A stretch of DNA of 64,000 nucleotides, from contig CM072893.1 in the NCBI GenBank assembly GCA_037013685.1, forward strand, positions 14,472,736 through 14,536,735. Direction: 5' to 3'. A program made the position numbers and the translations under genes. Below the pieces are notes generated by a model. It did no database searches. It was not told where the DNA came from and saw nothing but the letters and a program-made list of their open reading frames with translations. The DNA comes from Acridotheres tristis. Taxonomy: Eukaryota; Chordata; Aves; Passeriformes; Sturnidae. Positions 51,745 through 63,395 of the stretch are shown here, piece by piece; position 1 is the stretch's first letter, and every line of letters begins with the position of its first letter.

Positions 51745-54700
51745 TAAAACCTGTGTGTGTTCCCCTCCCGACAGTGAATCTAATTATAGTAACAGTTGCC
51801 ATATCAATGAAAGAGGATATATAAGTTTTCTGCTCTGGCAGTATAACCTCCTCTCTGCACCTGGTAAAAGAGTAGTTCTCTATCTTCACCAGCATTCAGC
51901 TGCCCTATCAGATCACAGAAAAAAAAAAAAACAACCAAAGAGCACAGAAAAAATGGTGGAGTTGGACTCAGATCTCTGATGAGTTGATGGACTTTCAAGC
52001 AGGCCATGATACAGGTGTCTCAAGAGTCAAATATGAATGACCCTGCTGCTCATGCTATCCATGTTTTAAAAGAGACATGCTTTTTGCTTAGAAATGAGAA
52101 CCTAGCTGATGCAACTTTTGAATTTCTGATGAACTCACAAACCTTATTCAGTGGAGCTGATATTCTCATACAGTTCTTCCCTCTAAGTCCTGTGATCAGC
52201 TTCAGCATGGCCAGGATTTGACACTAGCTGAGAGACACAGACCCCTAGTTAGTGGAGTTTTATGTAAAACCTGATGCTCAGCATGTAAGCAAAACATCAA
52301 ACTGCTCAAGTGTTTGTGAGTGTTGGTGACAACATGTCAGTTTGTCTTCTAGAGATTCTGTCAAGTGAAAATTGCTGCTGCACTGTAGATGGGTGAAAAA
52401 GCTAGCCTCATGCCAGCAGGCAATCACCAAAACTGAGTACTTTTATAGGAAAAAAAGAACCAAACAATTTTCCTGGTACATTCATGGTCAATAAAATAAC
52501 TTAAATTGTGCTGTAAGTTCACTTCTTATAAAACAGCCCTGTGCATTCATATGAGAAATCAGAATCTAGCCTTTGGTGGTTAGCTGCATCCCGTAGCAGA
52601 TCCTGGAGCAAGCAAATGTGCTCCATCTAACCAACAAAGATAGTAGGGTGAGAAGTATGTTGAAAATTTCCTGCTGCCTGGTGAGCTGTCAAATTCAATT
52701 CCAACCAGCAAATATCTCTTCGATGACTATGTGAAAGTACTGCTGTACATAGTGGAAAGTTATTTCTTAAGGATGTCCAGTTTTCAACTGTGTGACAAAA
52801 ATCATATCAGTGCTAATTCAAGAGGTGTAGATTGTCAATAGGAAGTGATCAACCTTTCACATGAAATGTTTCATATACACAACAAAAATTGATACTTCTG
52901 TATTAGTTTGTCATGATTCTCTCAACTGCTCCCTAGTGACATGTAGTCAAGTGTTATATTTTGATTTGCATGTTTCACATGAATCATTAATGCAGCAGTA
53001 CAGAGCATAATATCATTCCTAAAGCCACATTATGCTCCTGGAGACAGAGTGTGCCTATATAATGCTTTCACAAGGAAAATGACAAAAGAATGGGCATGGG
53101 CACATGCTTGTTTAACTTTCACAAGCTGCTCTGGGAAAGGGCCCCTCATGCTTCTTTGCATTTACCTATTTTCATTTGTTTCTTTGTGTTTTGTTGTTTG
53201 GTATGTTTTTCCAAACAGTTTGTCTACACTTACATTACACTTACATCTGTTTTGGTTTTTTTAAAAAAACAGCTTTGTGGTGTTAAATGGACTGGCTTAA
53301 ACTAAGTTAAACTGGTGTTAGGCAAGCTCTACAAGATTGTTGCCATGTGGATCACAGACGGTAGGTTTTTGTCTCAAAAGATGTTGATGCATGCTGGCAA
53401 AACCAAGCTAACACTTCACAACATATCTCCAGGCAGCAGCTGGTCCTAGCTTTTAAGACAAACCTGCACATATTTTCTATGTATCTCATTTCCCAGACTC
53501 CTTGCTAATGCTAAAAATAAGATGACTATCAGCCAGGAAGGCCAACCAACTGGTCAAAAAGATAATTTACAGTTAATGTAAACCTACTCAGCTGGATTAC
53601 CAGCATATTTATACACTTACAAGCATTCGTGAGTGGCATATGATGCTAATGGACATTAAAAGGAAGGCTGCATGATGAATGATGGTAATTAATGATTAAA
53701 GCATTACACAACACGTTTCTCTGGGAGTGCCATGTTAGTGTCACTAAATTAAGATCCATCAACCTGCAGTTTAAGAGGTCTTGGGGTTGCAAATCTCTAT
53801 TAAAAAAAAAAAGGTATTGCTACTCTTGTACTTTTACTCTTTTAACCACATACAGAAATATTAATACAAGAATTAAGACAACTCCAGTTTGACAAACATA
53901 TAAATATGTGCTTGGGGAGTGTGCATGTGATCCTATGTTCTCAAGACCTTGCATTAAAGCATTGTTTGCATCAGTAACTTTCGTGATACGTATAAGAAAA
54001 CACATTATTTTCTTTTCTACTATAGATTCACAAACAGTATGGATAATCTTTCCTGAAAGGAAGACAATGACAGAAAATGTGGTATCCTGGTCAATGTTAA
54101 GCCAGGGAGACGTGTGAATTAGGAATATATCAGGAAACAACAGCAGTGAGCGTGACACTACAGGCTAGGCAGCAGACACCTGAGGTTACTCAGCTTCTCC
54201 TCTTAGCAGGTCTGGGGGTCCCTGGCTGCTGCCTTGTGATCTTACAGTGCCCAATGCCATGTCAAGCTGTGCTCATGCTCGGTTCCAGCTGCACTCAGCC
54301 TGGCATTGGTTGCTCCAGGGTCACACGCTGCTGCCCACCCAGCCTGTCACCAGCCCTAGAGAACTGTAAGCAGCAGGGAGCAAATGCCCATATCTCAGCC
54401 AACTCCTTTTTGCTATCTTAGCCCAACCACGTGCTTGAATTCAGTTGTATCAATTGTCTAAAAGATAACACACAGGTACACACAACAGCCTGCCAAAACT
54501 GCTGTAGAAGTAGGAACCTTAAACAAGGGAAATGGGGTGGGCAGATGGACATGGAAACACTTTAAACTGCAGCAAAATGAGCTAGAAACTGGTCAGCCAG
54601 AATCCTTGCTTTATAAAATCTCCAAGAGGTGACTACTAGCCTGTGTAACAAAAATGAGGTGTTGGGATTTTTTGTTGCTGTAGGATTTTTTGGTTTGGGG

Positions 54701-55787
54701 TTTTTTTAATATTTCTTATGCATGTTCAGTCTCGTCACATCTGCAAGCCTTAACAGACCTATCTGCCATGATTTTTAAATCCCATATATCCAGCATGTTT
54801 CTAGGAGGATTAGGTTGCACAGTGTTGAAGAAGCAAGCACATGCAAGATGCAGGTCAGCATTAGAGTCTCCTAACACACTAAAGATCTGAGCTGATCTTA
54901 CAGGAATCATTTCACAGCCCAAGAAATCAATTTTCCCTGTCTCCTGTGCTAACCAGACAGACTTGCTACTTTAACTTATATCTACTGGAATGATGCTGAC
55001 TCTGCTAATTGAGTAAAGCTGGCTGTTATAGCAAGAGATGCAGGTACTGGAAGAGATTCCTTGGCTCTGAAATCAAAGTTATTCCCTGTATCAAATCACC
55101 TTTAAAAATAACAGAAGTTAATTTAAAACTCATACAAATTCAAGAAACATCACTGTATGCAGCTGCAAAGGAGAAAAGAGACACATACATTTCCTCAACT
55201 ATATGGTCAATCAGGTTCATTTCATCAATCATCTACAGACTGAACATTTTTTTCTATTCTCAGTACAAACACAGCACAACGTTTTCAGAGCATGAGAAGC
55301 AGCCAGTTAGAAAAGAATGAGAAACTTGAAGTGATCACTTGATCCTCATAAATGCCACTAAAGCTGATTTCAGAAGTGGGCCTTTGTCTTCCTAATCCCA
55401 GTAATTCCTTTAATTGAAACTGCAGAAGTTGTCTTTTTCAGCCAGGAAATGCTAGTTCGTCACTCTTAAAGTGACTAAAAGGGTTTTTTTTTCTCAGCCT
55501 ACAAGGTATGTAGGATTTGCACAAAACACATTAACTGCAAGAAAAAGCAATGATTGAACAAAAACTTATATGGAATTGTCAGACACTTCATTTTCATATA
55601 TTGAAAAGCAGATGTAATACTGTGAAGTCTATAAGAATAGGGAAGAAAAAAAATAGGCAGAATTTTCTCCTTCCACATTATTTTCCAGGGACTTAAACTA
55701 GAAAATTAGTGGTGATGAGTTGTTATGAAGTGTAGAGGAATTATGCTTAACAGTGGTGTCCCAGTTAAAAGAGTAGAGAATAATTAG
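51745..55787. other. gene-free unique sequence
   Basis: No gene recognised. It contains another A-run near 51919-51932, a T7A7 palindrome at 53255-53270, and a G+C-richer patch at 54.18-54.37 kb whose frames have no motif. Confidence 0.6.
53255..53270. repeat. 16-bp T7A7 palindrome
   Basis: GTTTTTTTAAAAAAAC is a perfect palindrome. It is probably coincidental in DNA with frequent A and T runs, though such tracts bend or exclude nucleosomes. Confidence 0.8.
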
Positions 55788-55831
55788 GAATCACAGGTTC
55801 TGAGTTCTGTTTTATGCTCAGTTACTGACTT
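55788..55831 (+). mobile_element. possible ancient SINE head fragment
   Basis: Forty-four bases align without gaps to the region after the tRNA-like head of old amniote SINEs. The pattern is 'gactcaggagacctgggttctattcc.ggctctgccactgactt', against GAATCACAGG, CTGAGTTCTGTT, GCTCAGTTACTGACTT here. By my count about two thirds of positions agree with a consensus recalled from general knowledge. That is suggestive but not decisive for so short a stretch. Confidence 0.35.
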
Positions 55832-56512
55832 TGAATAAAACACCTGGGGCCTGGTTCAAGAGAATATGGGGTCACTGAAGGATATCCTTAATGTCAGTGA
55901 GACTTCCACATGGGATCTTGAATCCTTCTAGGGCTGGGTTAAGCAAAGCAAGAACCATCATAAAACTGATGGTTTGCAAACAGCATAGAGATTTTTTAAA
56001 AACGCAAAAATTCACCATTGTCTGATAAAACCTAATCAAGTCCAAGAGTAGGAGCACTAATTTCTGATTTCCAAAGAAATTTAGCCCGTGGTGTTATACA
56101 TTTGTCCAAAAAAGAATGTCAATTTGTCCTAGAGCAGGAGCTGGAGAACAACAAAGGGTGCACGGTCAGTATGTCAGGACACCAGTCAAAGGACTGTGAG
56201 ACTGAGATTCTTTAAAAGATATTTGTAGTGGTATCTTTAAGAGATAGTTCTCTGAAAAGTAAAGGTTCTCTAAAGAGTCTTTCCAATAATTTCTGCATCT
56301 CAAAAATAGCTGGGAAGAGACCTGAAGGATGAAAGCTGGCAGACTTCCACTTCTAGGAATCCAGGCCACAATCCACCTGCTTTAGGATATTTGATCATGA
56401 TCTAATTGCAGCCTGGTGCTTGTAGGGCCCAGCTGATGATACCCAACAGACTGTATTTGTTTTACATAAAGAAATTAATTAAGCCTTCAAAGACAGAGAA
56501 GTCAATGGATGT
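55832..56512. other. gene-free unique sequence
   Basis: Unique AT-rich sequence up to the LTR. No gene or repeat recognised. Confidence 0.6.
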
Positions 56513-56517
56513 CCATG
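56513..56517. repeat. candidate target-site duplication, left copy (CCATG)
   Basis: CCATG directly precedes the LTR start TGTGATAGG and is matched by CCATG at 57955-57959 just after AAGACA. Five-base duplications are typical of ERVL-type integration. A 5-bp match has a real chance of coincidence, so this supports the LTR ends without proving them. Confidence 0.5.
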
Positions 56518-56639
56518 TGTGATAGGTTAACTTGGGAGGAAGAAACTCAGAAGTTCTTCCTGGGAGAGTTTCCTTTGTGGGGGGTTTTTTTGGGATACTT
56601 GTAACAACCAATCAGAGAAAGTCGGTTCGCTCCGTGCAC

Positions 56640-57010
56640 ACACATTTTAAAAAAAGGTAATCCCGGAAGACGGGCTCTTTGTCTTTCCGGCGGCTGAACA
56701 GGTAACACCAACCCGAGCCGCTCTCCCTCTCCCCCATGTGGGGGAGGGGGGGGAACGGCTCGGAGGCCGCTTGGGCCCCGTTTGCCAACGAGGGGGGCCC
56801 GATGGCTGAGGGGAGGAAAAGTTGTGTGATAAAAGCTTCACGGATTCTTCCTCCACCAGCTTGTGGCTCTGGCGTGGGGGGATGCTGGCTTTTTATGCTG
56901 CCGGCCGGGCTGGGCCTCCCCGGGTGGCCATGAGCCACGCGGGCTGCAGCCCGGCCCCGCAGGTGCTGAGTGGCGCTACTGCCGCCCCCCCCACCAGCAC
57001 GGCCGAGCCT
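56640..57010 (+). promoter_or_regulatory. CpG-rich patch inside the LTR
   Basis: This is the only CpG-dense, G+C-rich stretch of the window, with ETS-like CCGGAA (56663-56668), a G-rich run (56739-56753), and many CG dinucleotides up to the CCGCCCCCCC near 56981-56991. A hairpin of 8-bp arms (CTCCCCCA/TGGGGGAG, 56729-56746) extends into a pyrimidine/purine stem. It lies downstream of the CCAAT box and TTTTAAA stretch, as expected for promoter and 5' transcribed parts of an LTR. Retained CpGs suggest either a fairly young insertion or low methylation. Promoter activity is inferred. Confidence 0.5.
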
Positions 57011-57771
57011 GGCCCAACTTTTGTAGTTGAGTTAAACTTTAACTCTTTAGTGTTCAGATAAGATTTGCAAAGCCTCCAGCCTTCCCTTTGAATATGAAAG
57101 GGAATAAGGAAAGTTCTGAAGTCAGTGATGCAAGAGCGAAGTATTTTAAGATGGAAGGAGAGTGAGAAGATGCTGAAATGGCTGAAAATCTTTTTGAGAA
57201 ATTGTAGGAATGAACTAATGTACTGAATATTCCTTTAAACCATGGAAAGAGACATGGGGGGATGGAAATGTTCCTTCTTAGGAGATGATTTGATTAAAGA
57301 ACACCTGTGTTGGGAATTTGAATTTCTGCCCTGAGAAACGAAGGGGATTTCAGTTTTCTGAAGATGAAGCCTGAGCAGAGGAAAGGGAAACAAATAAAAA
57401 TCGTTGCTGTTGGACATTTTCAATTCTTAAAAGTAATACCCCATGAAATCGACATGACCCATATCTACAACTTTGGGACGGCTGTAGAATTGGGGGGAGG
57501 TCACGGTTGCAGATTTCCCGGGCGGATGCAATCGTGAGAGGTAAAACTACAAGAGGACTTTTTTTCTTCTTGTGGAACACATCTCCTACAACTTCGACAA
57601 GAAGAAACTTCTTTCTCCAAAAGTAAACAGAAAAAGACTAAATTAGGCACTGACTGAAGTATTTGTTGTATATTTGTTTTGTTGTTGTGAAGACTGGGAG
57701 AGGAAGGGATGGAGTGATGTGAAAAATCTTATTCTGAATTTTTTTTTTCCCCCTTTTTTGTTTGTGTAGTT

Positions 57772-57777
57772 AATAAA
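57772..57777 (+). terminator. polyadenylation signal AATAAA in the LTR
   Basis: AATAAA follows a T-rich and TTTGTTTGTGTAG stretch, in the position expected for the R region of an LTR. It is the marker used to orient the LTR on the plus strand. Sequence alone cannot show that it is used. Confidence 0.55.
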
Positions 57778-57954
57778 TTTCCTTCTATACCCTTTCAAAG
57801 TTTTAAGCCTACCTTGCTCTTTGACTCCTGGTTCTGTCTCACAACAAAAAGAAATAAGTTTATTTAAATTGGCAACTCAAACCCTAGACATTAATTTGGT
57901 GCATTGGCCGGGAAAGTAAAAATTAAACCATACCTGTCTTTTCAAACTAAGACA

Positions 57955-57959
57955 CCATG
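57955..57959. repeat. candidate target-site duplication, right copy (CCATG)
   Basis: This matches the five bases before the LTR start. See the LTR entry for the alternative end near 57890, under which this would be coincidence. Confidence 0.5.
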
Positions 57960-60900
57960 GCAATGAATGAACCAATGCCCCTTTAAAAAAGAGTTTTGAA
58001 AGAAAAGTCAGGAAAAAAATGAAAATACACTTGCTTCCAGCCACAAAAACAGAAGGAGAGATTGCACATGCTTAAGAAGTTATGATAATACAAATACCAA
58101 TAGATTACACCAAAAGTACACAGCTATCAGCTGTATAACTGGAAATGAAGATTTACACGTTTCAGTAGCACTACTCTAGATTTCAGCTGGTATAACAGAG
58201 ACTGGAATATGGTCTGCTGCCATTAAATTGCACAAAGCAATACTTGCAGACTATTTTGCAAGCAGAAATACAGCACCAATAAAATCTTTTTTCCATGTGC
58301 ATCATTGTAAAGTGAAGTATTTTTCAGAAGGAAAATTTTTAAAAGCTCAGCAAGAACAGTAATGTGAGCCCAAATTTAAGAAAAGTCAAGGCATCAAAGT
58401 AAAGATGAAAAAAGGAAACTGTAATTAGTACTTTATCTCCAACTACAAAATTACCAGAGTTACAGCAATGTAACTCATAAAGCCCTTATGAAAACATCTT
58501 CCACTACTTAGTGCTCAGGCTCTTTCACTGTGGCCTCTTCTTGCTCAGTTTTCCATCAACTACAGTAGACACAGTTGGTCGTGGCAGTTGGGTGAATACA
58601 AGTGACTGCACCTTTCCAGCCACGGGGGTACCAACACTTAAAGTAAACGGTGCAGTTCAAATGATTAACAGCGCTTTTCCATTCCTATGCACTGTGATAA
58701 GTATTGAAGTATGTTACAAAGTTGTTACTAAGAGCAATGATTATTTCAGTTGGTACTCAAACATACTAAACTAACACCATCCTCACCTCATAGCTCCTGT
58801 ATGAGACCACATGCAAACTCTGGCAGGCATGACACACCAAGCACAATCAGCTCACTCCCTTAGGCTTCCTGTACATTTAAATATATTTTAAAGGTCAGTA
58901 GTAGCTAAAAAAGGAAAGTAAAATGTCCGCAACTTGAAAACAGACAGTACCATACGTATGAATCTAGTGGCATTGAGACTTTTAAAAAATGGCTGTATGC
59001 AACAGGAGACTCTCAGTACATGGGCAGCTTCAAGCAGAGGCACTTTTGTCTACATCTAGAGATGTAAAGCTATCCACATGAGAATCTACTTAGCATAACT
59101 AACTACTCTGCTGACTATCACTGAAAACATTTTCGAGCTTTTTTTTCCCATTAACACCTTTGACTTATTTCACAGAAGCCTAGAACTTCCCATTTCTTTC
59201 AGGTTTGGACCACTTCGACACAACGTGCACTATCAACCAGAAACCTACCTACTTGTACTCGTGCACAGCCTCCTCTTGTATGAAGAAATTTTAGAGTATT
59301 TGCTCATTAATCTCATTTCTAAAGAGGAAAGAATGCATGTCCTATCACCAGTGCCCTGCAACATCCAGAACTAGGATCAACATAAGCATTAGCAAAGAGC
59401 AAAATTCAACCAGGATAACCAAAAGTTACTTGAATGAATTTATAGACTTCTACAGCTTTTACTTCTACCAAAAAACCTAATTCAGTAATATTTCCAGTCC
59501 TAATGAAACTAGGGGACATTGAAGAACACGAGAGAGTACTTTCTTCTCACTTTTCTTTAACCCAAAACACACACTTAATTTTTGTGATTTTCATTGGCAA
59601 GATAATCAGCTGAATGCTTGAGACTTCAAAACAACTTGATGACACTTCTTGAAGGAGGAGTTGGGCACAACTTGTGCTACCCATTGAGAATTACTGGTAA
59701 CACACCTTAACCATGATTTTTTTCCCTTCACATAAAAAATGGTTTAACCTAGCCTAAATCATAGCAGAAAAACCTAAAGAACACAAATCTTTTGGTTATT
59801 CTTAAAAAAAAAAAACGGGGGGAAAAGTGGAAGAGTAATAACTATACACACTTCAAAAGGTATTACGTGTTGATATCTACCCCATTAGTTACTTCTGATT
59901 TTTAATTTTGATTTCAGATACATTAATATTATTCCTTTCCTGTAGAACAGGAAGGACTGTGAAGGGACAAGACTTGATTTGAACATCTTGAATGAGTGAA
60001 CTTAACTGCATCAATAAGGTCACAGTATAGGTCACTAGCAACATCATTTTCACTAGGCTGGTAATAAGTTCCCAGATTTGACATATGACTTTTCTGTCAC
60101 GAGATGTTAATTATTCCCACTGAGGTAATATGCAGGCCAACACAGAGAAGTGCATATTCTCTTCTGATTTATTAGAAACTGTATTAATTTACAAGAATAA
60201 ACACAGAACTCATTAATTTCAAATAATGCAATTTAACTACACTGAATTACACCTGTTCCTTAGCTCTATCACAGAACAAAAAGACATCAGGTATAATAAA
60301 AACCTGAAAAGGATTAAAATATTGAGTCAGGCTGGGGACTATTGCCTTTTTTATTTAATGCATGCATTGTCTATTACGAGCAATTTTCTGAAGGCTATTG
60401 CTCTTGCATAATATGCTGTATGAACATGCAGAGGGTGGGGTCCCAACAGCCCCATTCTTTTAATTCACTGAAGTGGAAACAGTCAAGAACAAATGGAAAG
60501 CAGAGATCAATTGCTCCCACTGGTGATGTCACCAATTATGAATTCTGTGGAATTAAAATGAATATACCATCTTGGCTGTGTTATTACGGTTACATTGTGT
60601 AACATTATGGAAAGCACATTCATCTCATATATAAAATTAGCTGAAATAAATGTATAATTTTTCTCCTTTTGAAATATTGTACACAGTAATAATACTTGAT
60701 CTGTTCTACCAAGATGTCTCAGGCTCACTTTTTAACTAGTCACAAAACAGCTGTCAGCAGTGTCAGGAAGCAAATTCAGGAAAAAAGGTAAAACTCATTT
60801 AGCCACACATCAGCAACATCTGGAGCAATCTCAGAGAGCCACCAAGGAATCTGACAGCCCCATTCTTCCACACTAGTCTACTTCCAAAGGTGAATTGCCG

Positions 60901-62139
60901 TGCTTTCAAAGGTGTAGATTCCAATATACAGTGATAAAAGAAGAGACATAAATTTGGTCTTCAAAAGCAAGCTATATAACTCAGTATTATAAGTATCGAA
61001 TAAGCAGCACCATCCCACAGAGAGTAAGCATACAAATAGGAAAAGCAAACATTGTGTTATTCTTTTCGAACAATATTCATCACCCAGTGTTATACAGTAA
61101 CAACCAGATCAGGAGTGACTGCAGCTGAGGGCTAGACACACTGCAGTCTCCATTGTGTAATAAGGCCTTACAGATTTGGGGTAAGGAGTAATCTTTTTAA
61201 CCACTCCAAGGAAATTCAGCAATACTTATTCACCACAGTTTCTAGACAGCTCCAAAGTCATTTTGTCTTTTGGATGTCCGAAAAGAAACAGGCCTCTTAT
61301 GGACAACTAACACTCCAAATTTGCCGCTTTTGTGTTTGGAAATGAAAGAGATAACGTAAATACTTAATTGGTCTTAACAAAACTTGGGAATGGAAATTAG
61401 AAAACATATGACTACTTTGCAATGTAGCATGAAAACAAAAAGGGTTACTTGCATCATTATGTCCTAGCAGCTAAATGAGTGCTTCAGCACATGGCAAGCA
61501 GTACAACTCACAAGGACATCTCACGTTATGTTGATACCAGGCACATACTAAACTAAAGGAATAACATTACAAAAGGAAGAGAAACTGGGAGAGAAAAATA
61601 AGAAATAAAAGCTTCACAAAACTTTAGATTCAACCAGATATAAAAACTCCTAATGGCACGGGAGAATGAACAAATCAGAAAAAATTGAGCTTATACAGAG
61701 TGGAAAGAGCTTGCAGAGAGCATAACACTGGAAACGTACGTGGTCAGGACAATACTGCACAATGACACTTTGCACAGCCCAGATAGCAAAGAAAAGCACA
61801 TCAGATTTGGTTAGAAATCAGCCTTTGTACAGTGTACTAAGACAGCATTGATCCATAGCACTTAAATGGAAATGACTGTACTATCTGATGATGTATAAGA
61901 GTTCAGAAAATAATTTCAGATATACTAAATTCATTGACAGGCATCTAGCAGCATTGAAAACCTGCTTCCCATAATGGCATTTTATTCTAACAGGCAAAGA
62001 ACAGATAGTGTATTTTAGGAAAAAAACAAACAGGTGAGCCACAAAAAGGAATGTTTCAGGCATTTTCAATCATTTTTCAGCAGTTCTGGTTAACTGAGAA
62101 TGACATAGTTGACTGCAATTTAGCAAAAGTACTGTCTAC
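57960..62139. other. gene-free AT-rich unique sequence
   Basis: No gene, SINE or LTR part recognised. An A12 run followed by CGGGGGG lies near 59803-59821. Frames are below 90 codons and without motif. Confidence 0.6.
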
Positions 62140-63395
62140 AAGGATTGGAAGGTGGATCCAGACAACTACAGGTCTGTCAGACTGACCTTAGTGTGAGGGA
62201 AAGGTCATGGAGCAGAAGATCTTGAGTGCCATCACATGGCACATGCAGGACACCAGGCTAGCAAGCCCAGCCATCTTGGGTTCATGAGAGATAGGTGTTG
62301 CCTGACTAACCCAGTGTCCTCCTCTGACAGAGTGACACACTTGGAGGATGAGAGGAAGGCTGGGGACTTAAGTAAAGCCTTTGACACTGTCTCTCACATG
62401 GCTTGGATGGGTGCAGTTTGCTGGGTAAAAAATTGTTTGGATGGCCAGGCCCAGAGCAGGATGGTGTGACATCCAGCTGGTGGCCAGTCACCAGTGGTGT
62501 CCCACAGAGCTGTTTGGAGGTCAGTCCTGCTTAACACCTTTACTGATGACCTGGATGAGGGGATCAAGAGCATCCTCATTGAGCCTGCAGATGACACAAA
62601 GCTGGGCAGGACGTTGATCTGTACAAGCAGAATAGATGGGCCAAGGCCAATCATATGAGGTACAACAAGGCAAAATGCTGCTCTTGGGTCACAACAGTCC
62701 CCTGACAGTGCTACGGGCTGGGGACAAAATGGCTGGAAAGTGTCTCAGGGGAAAAGGACCTGAGAGTGTTGGCCAAGAGCAGCTAAGTACGAGCCAGTGT
62801 GTGCCCAGGTAGCCAAGAAGGCCAATGGCATCCTGGCCTCTATCAAAAATAGCATGGCCAGCAGGACCAGGGAGGTGATCATTCTCCTGTACTTGGCATT
62901 GGTGAGGCCACATTTTGAATTCTGTGTCCAGTTCTGGGCCCCTCACTGTAAGCCATTGAGGTGCTGGTGTCCAGAGAAGAGCAGCAAAGGGGAAGGGTCT
63001 GGAGCACAAGACTTATGAGAAGCAGCTGGGGGAAGTGGGGGTGTTTATTCTGGAGAGGAGGAGGTCCGAGAGAGAGCTTATTGCTCTCTACAATTCCCTG
63101 AAAAGAGGGAGGGTTGGTCTGTTCTCCAGGTAGCAAGTGATAAGTCAAAAAGACATGGCCTCAAGTTGCACCAGGGGCAGTTTAGATTGGATATTAGGAA
63201 AAATTTATTCACTAAGAGGGTTCTTAAGCATTTGAACAGGTTGCCCGTGGAAGTGGTTGGATAACCACACCAGAGGTATTTAAAAATGTGTAAATGTGGC
63301 ACTCAGGAACACTGTTTAGTGATGGACTGCACAGTTTTAGGGTAGTAATTGAACTTGATCTTAAGATCTTTTCAAACCTTAATGATTCTGTGATC
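62140..63395 (+). mobile_element. CR1 LINE, 5'-truncated, plus strand
   Basis: A plus-strand CR1 copy starts around GGATTGGAAGGTGGATCC, within the reverse-transcriptase fingers region, and runs to the 3' end. The last part shows GATCTTAAGATCTTTTCAAACCTTAATGATTCTGTGAT, the avian CR1 terminus with about one and a half copies of the 8-bp end unit. It is more complete than the copy at 9.5 kb and in the opposite orientation. Compared with the family there is an internal loss near 62605-62630, where the segment after ADDTKLG jumps almost directly to the 'DRWAKANCMRF'-like part. The endonuclease domain and ORF1 are missing. The exact 5' limit is uncertain by some tens of bases. Confidence 0.95.
62161..63250 (+). 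pseudogene. CR1 reverse-transcriptase pseudogene (palm to C-terminus)
   Basis: Translation in pieces shows ordered CR1 ORF2 motifs. DNYRSVRLT (62161-62187) corresponds to the 'NYRPVSLT' motif, and DLSKAFDTVSH (62365-62397) is motif A with its aspartates kept. VTSSWWPVTSGVPQS follows in another frame. PADDTKLG is near 62584-62607, with the catalytic ADD (62587-62595) intact but the preceding aromatic residue replaced by proline. [15 protein letters not shown] starts at about 62800, then [26 protein letters not shown]. Near 62950 the frame shifts again, and LRQGQFRLDIRKNLF-type C-terminal sequence can be read near 63165-63210. Frameshifts, a stop at 62467-62469 and the internal deletion make it non-functional. 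In the intact family the protein carries out target-primed reverse transcription in the nucleus. Confidence 0.9.

Larger units (their letters stand above)
56518..57954 (+). mobile_element. solo LTR of an endogenous retrovirus (ERVL-like)
   Basis: About 1.44 kb begins TGTGATAGGTT and ends AAACTAAGACA. The terminal bases are weakly inverted (TGT..TAG.TT against the complement TGT..TAG.TT), and CCATG flanks both ends. Inside are a CCAAT box (56608-56612), an A/T-rich TTTTAAAAAAA stretch near 56645, a CpG-rich patch, and a T-rich tract followed by AATAAA (57772-57777). A 'CCTTGCTCTTTGACTCCTGG...CTGTCTCACA' stretch follows, like the R-U5 part of bird LTRs. No gag, pol or env-like frame and no second LTR were found, so it is a solo LTR formed by recombination or a remnant. 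TGGTGCATTGGCCGGGAA at 57897-57914 resembles a primer-binding site. If it is one, the LTR would end near 57890 and about 60 bases of leader would follow. I prefer the solo LTR because of the flanking CCATG. Confidence 0.7.

Noticed and set aside
56612..57061. Overlapping Pro/Gly/Ala-rich frames in the CpG-rich patch
   Set aside because: They are explained by the G+C-rich LTR composition, overlap on both strands and match no recognised retroviral gene.
62306..63009. Minus-strand frames across the CR1 copy at 62-63 kb
   Set aside because: They are antisense to the clear CR1 reverse-transcriptase reading on the plus strand.
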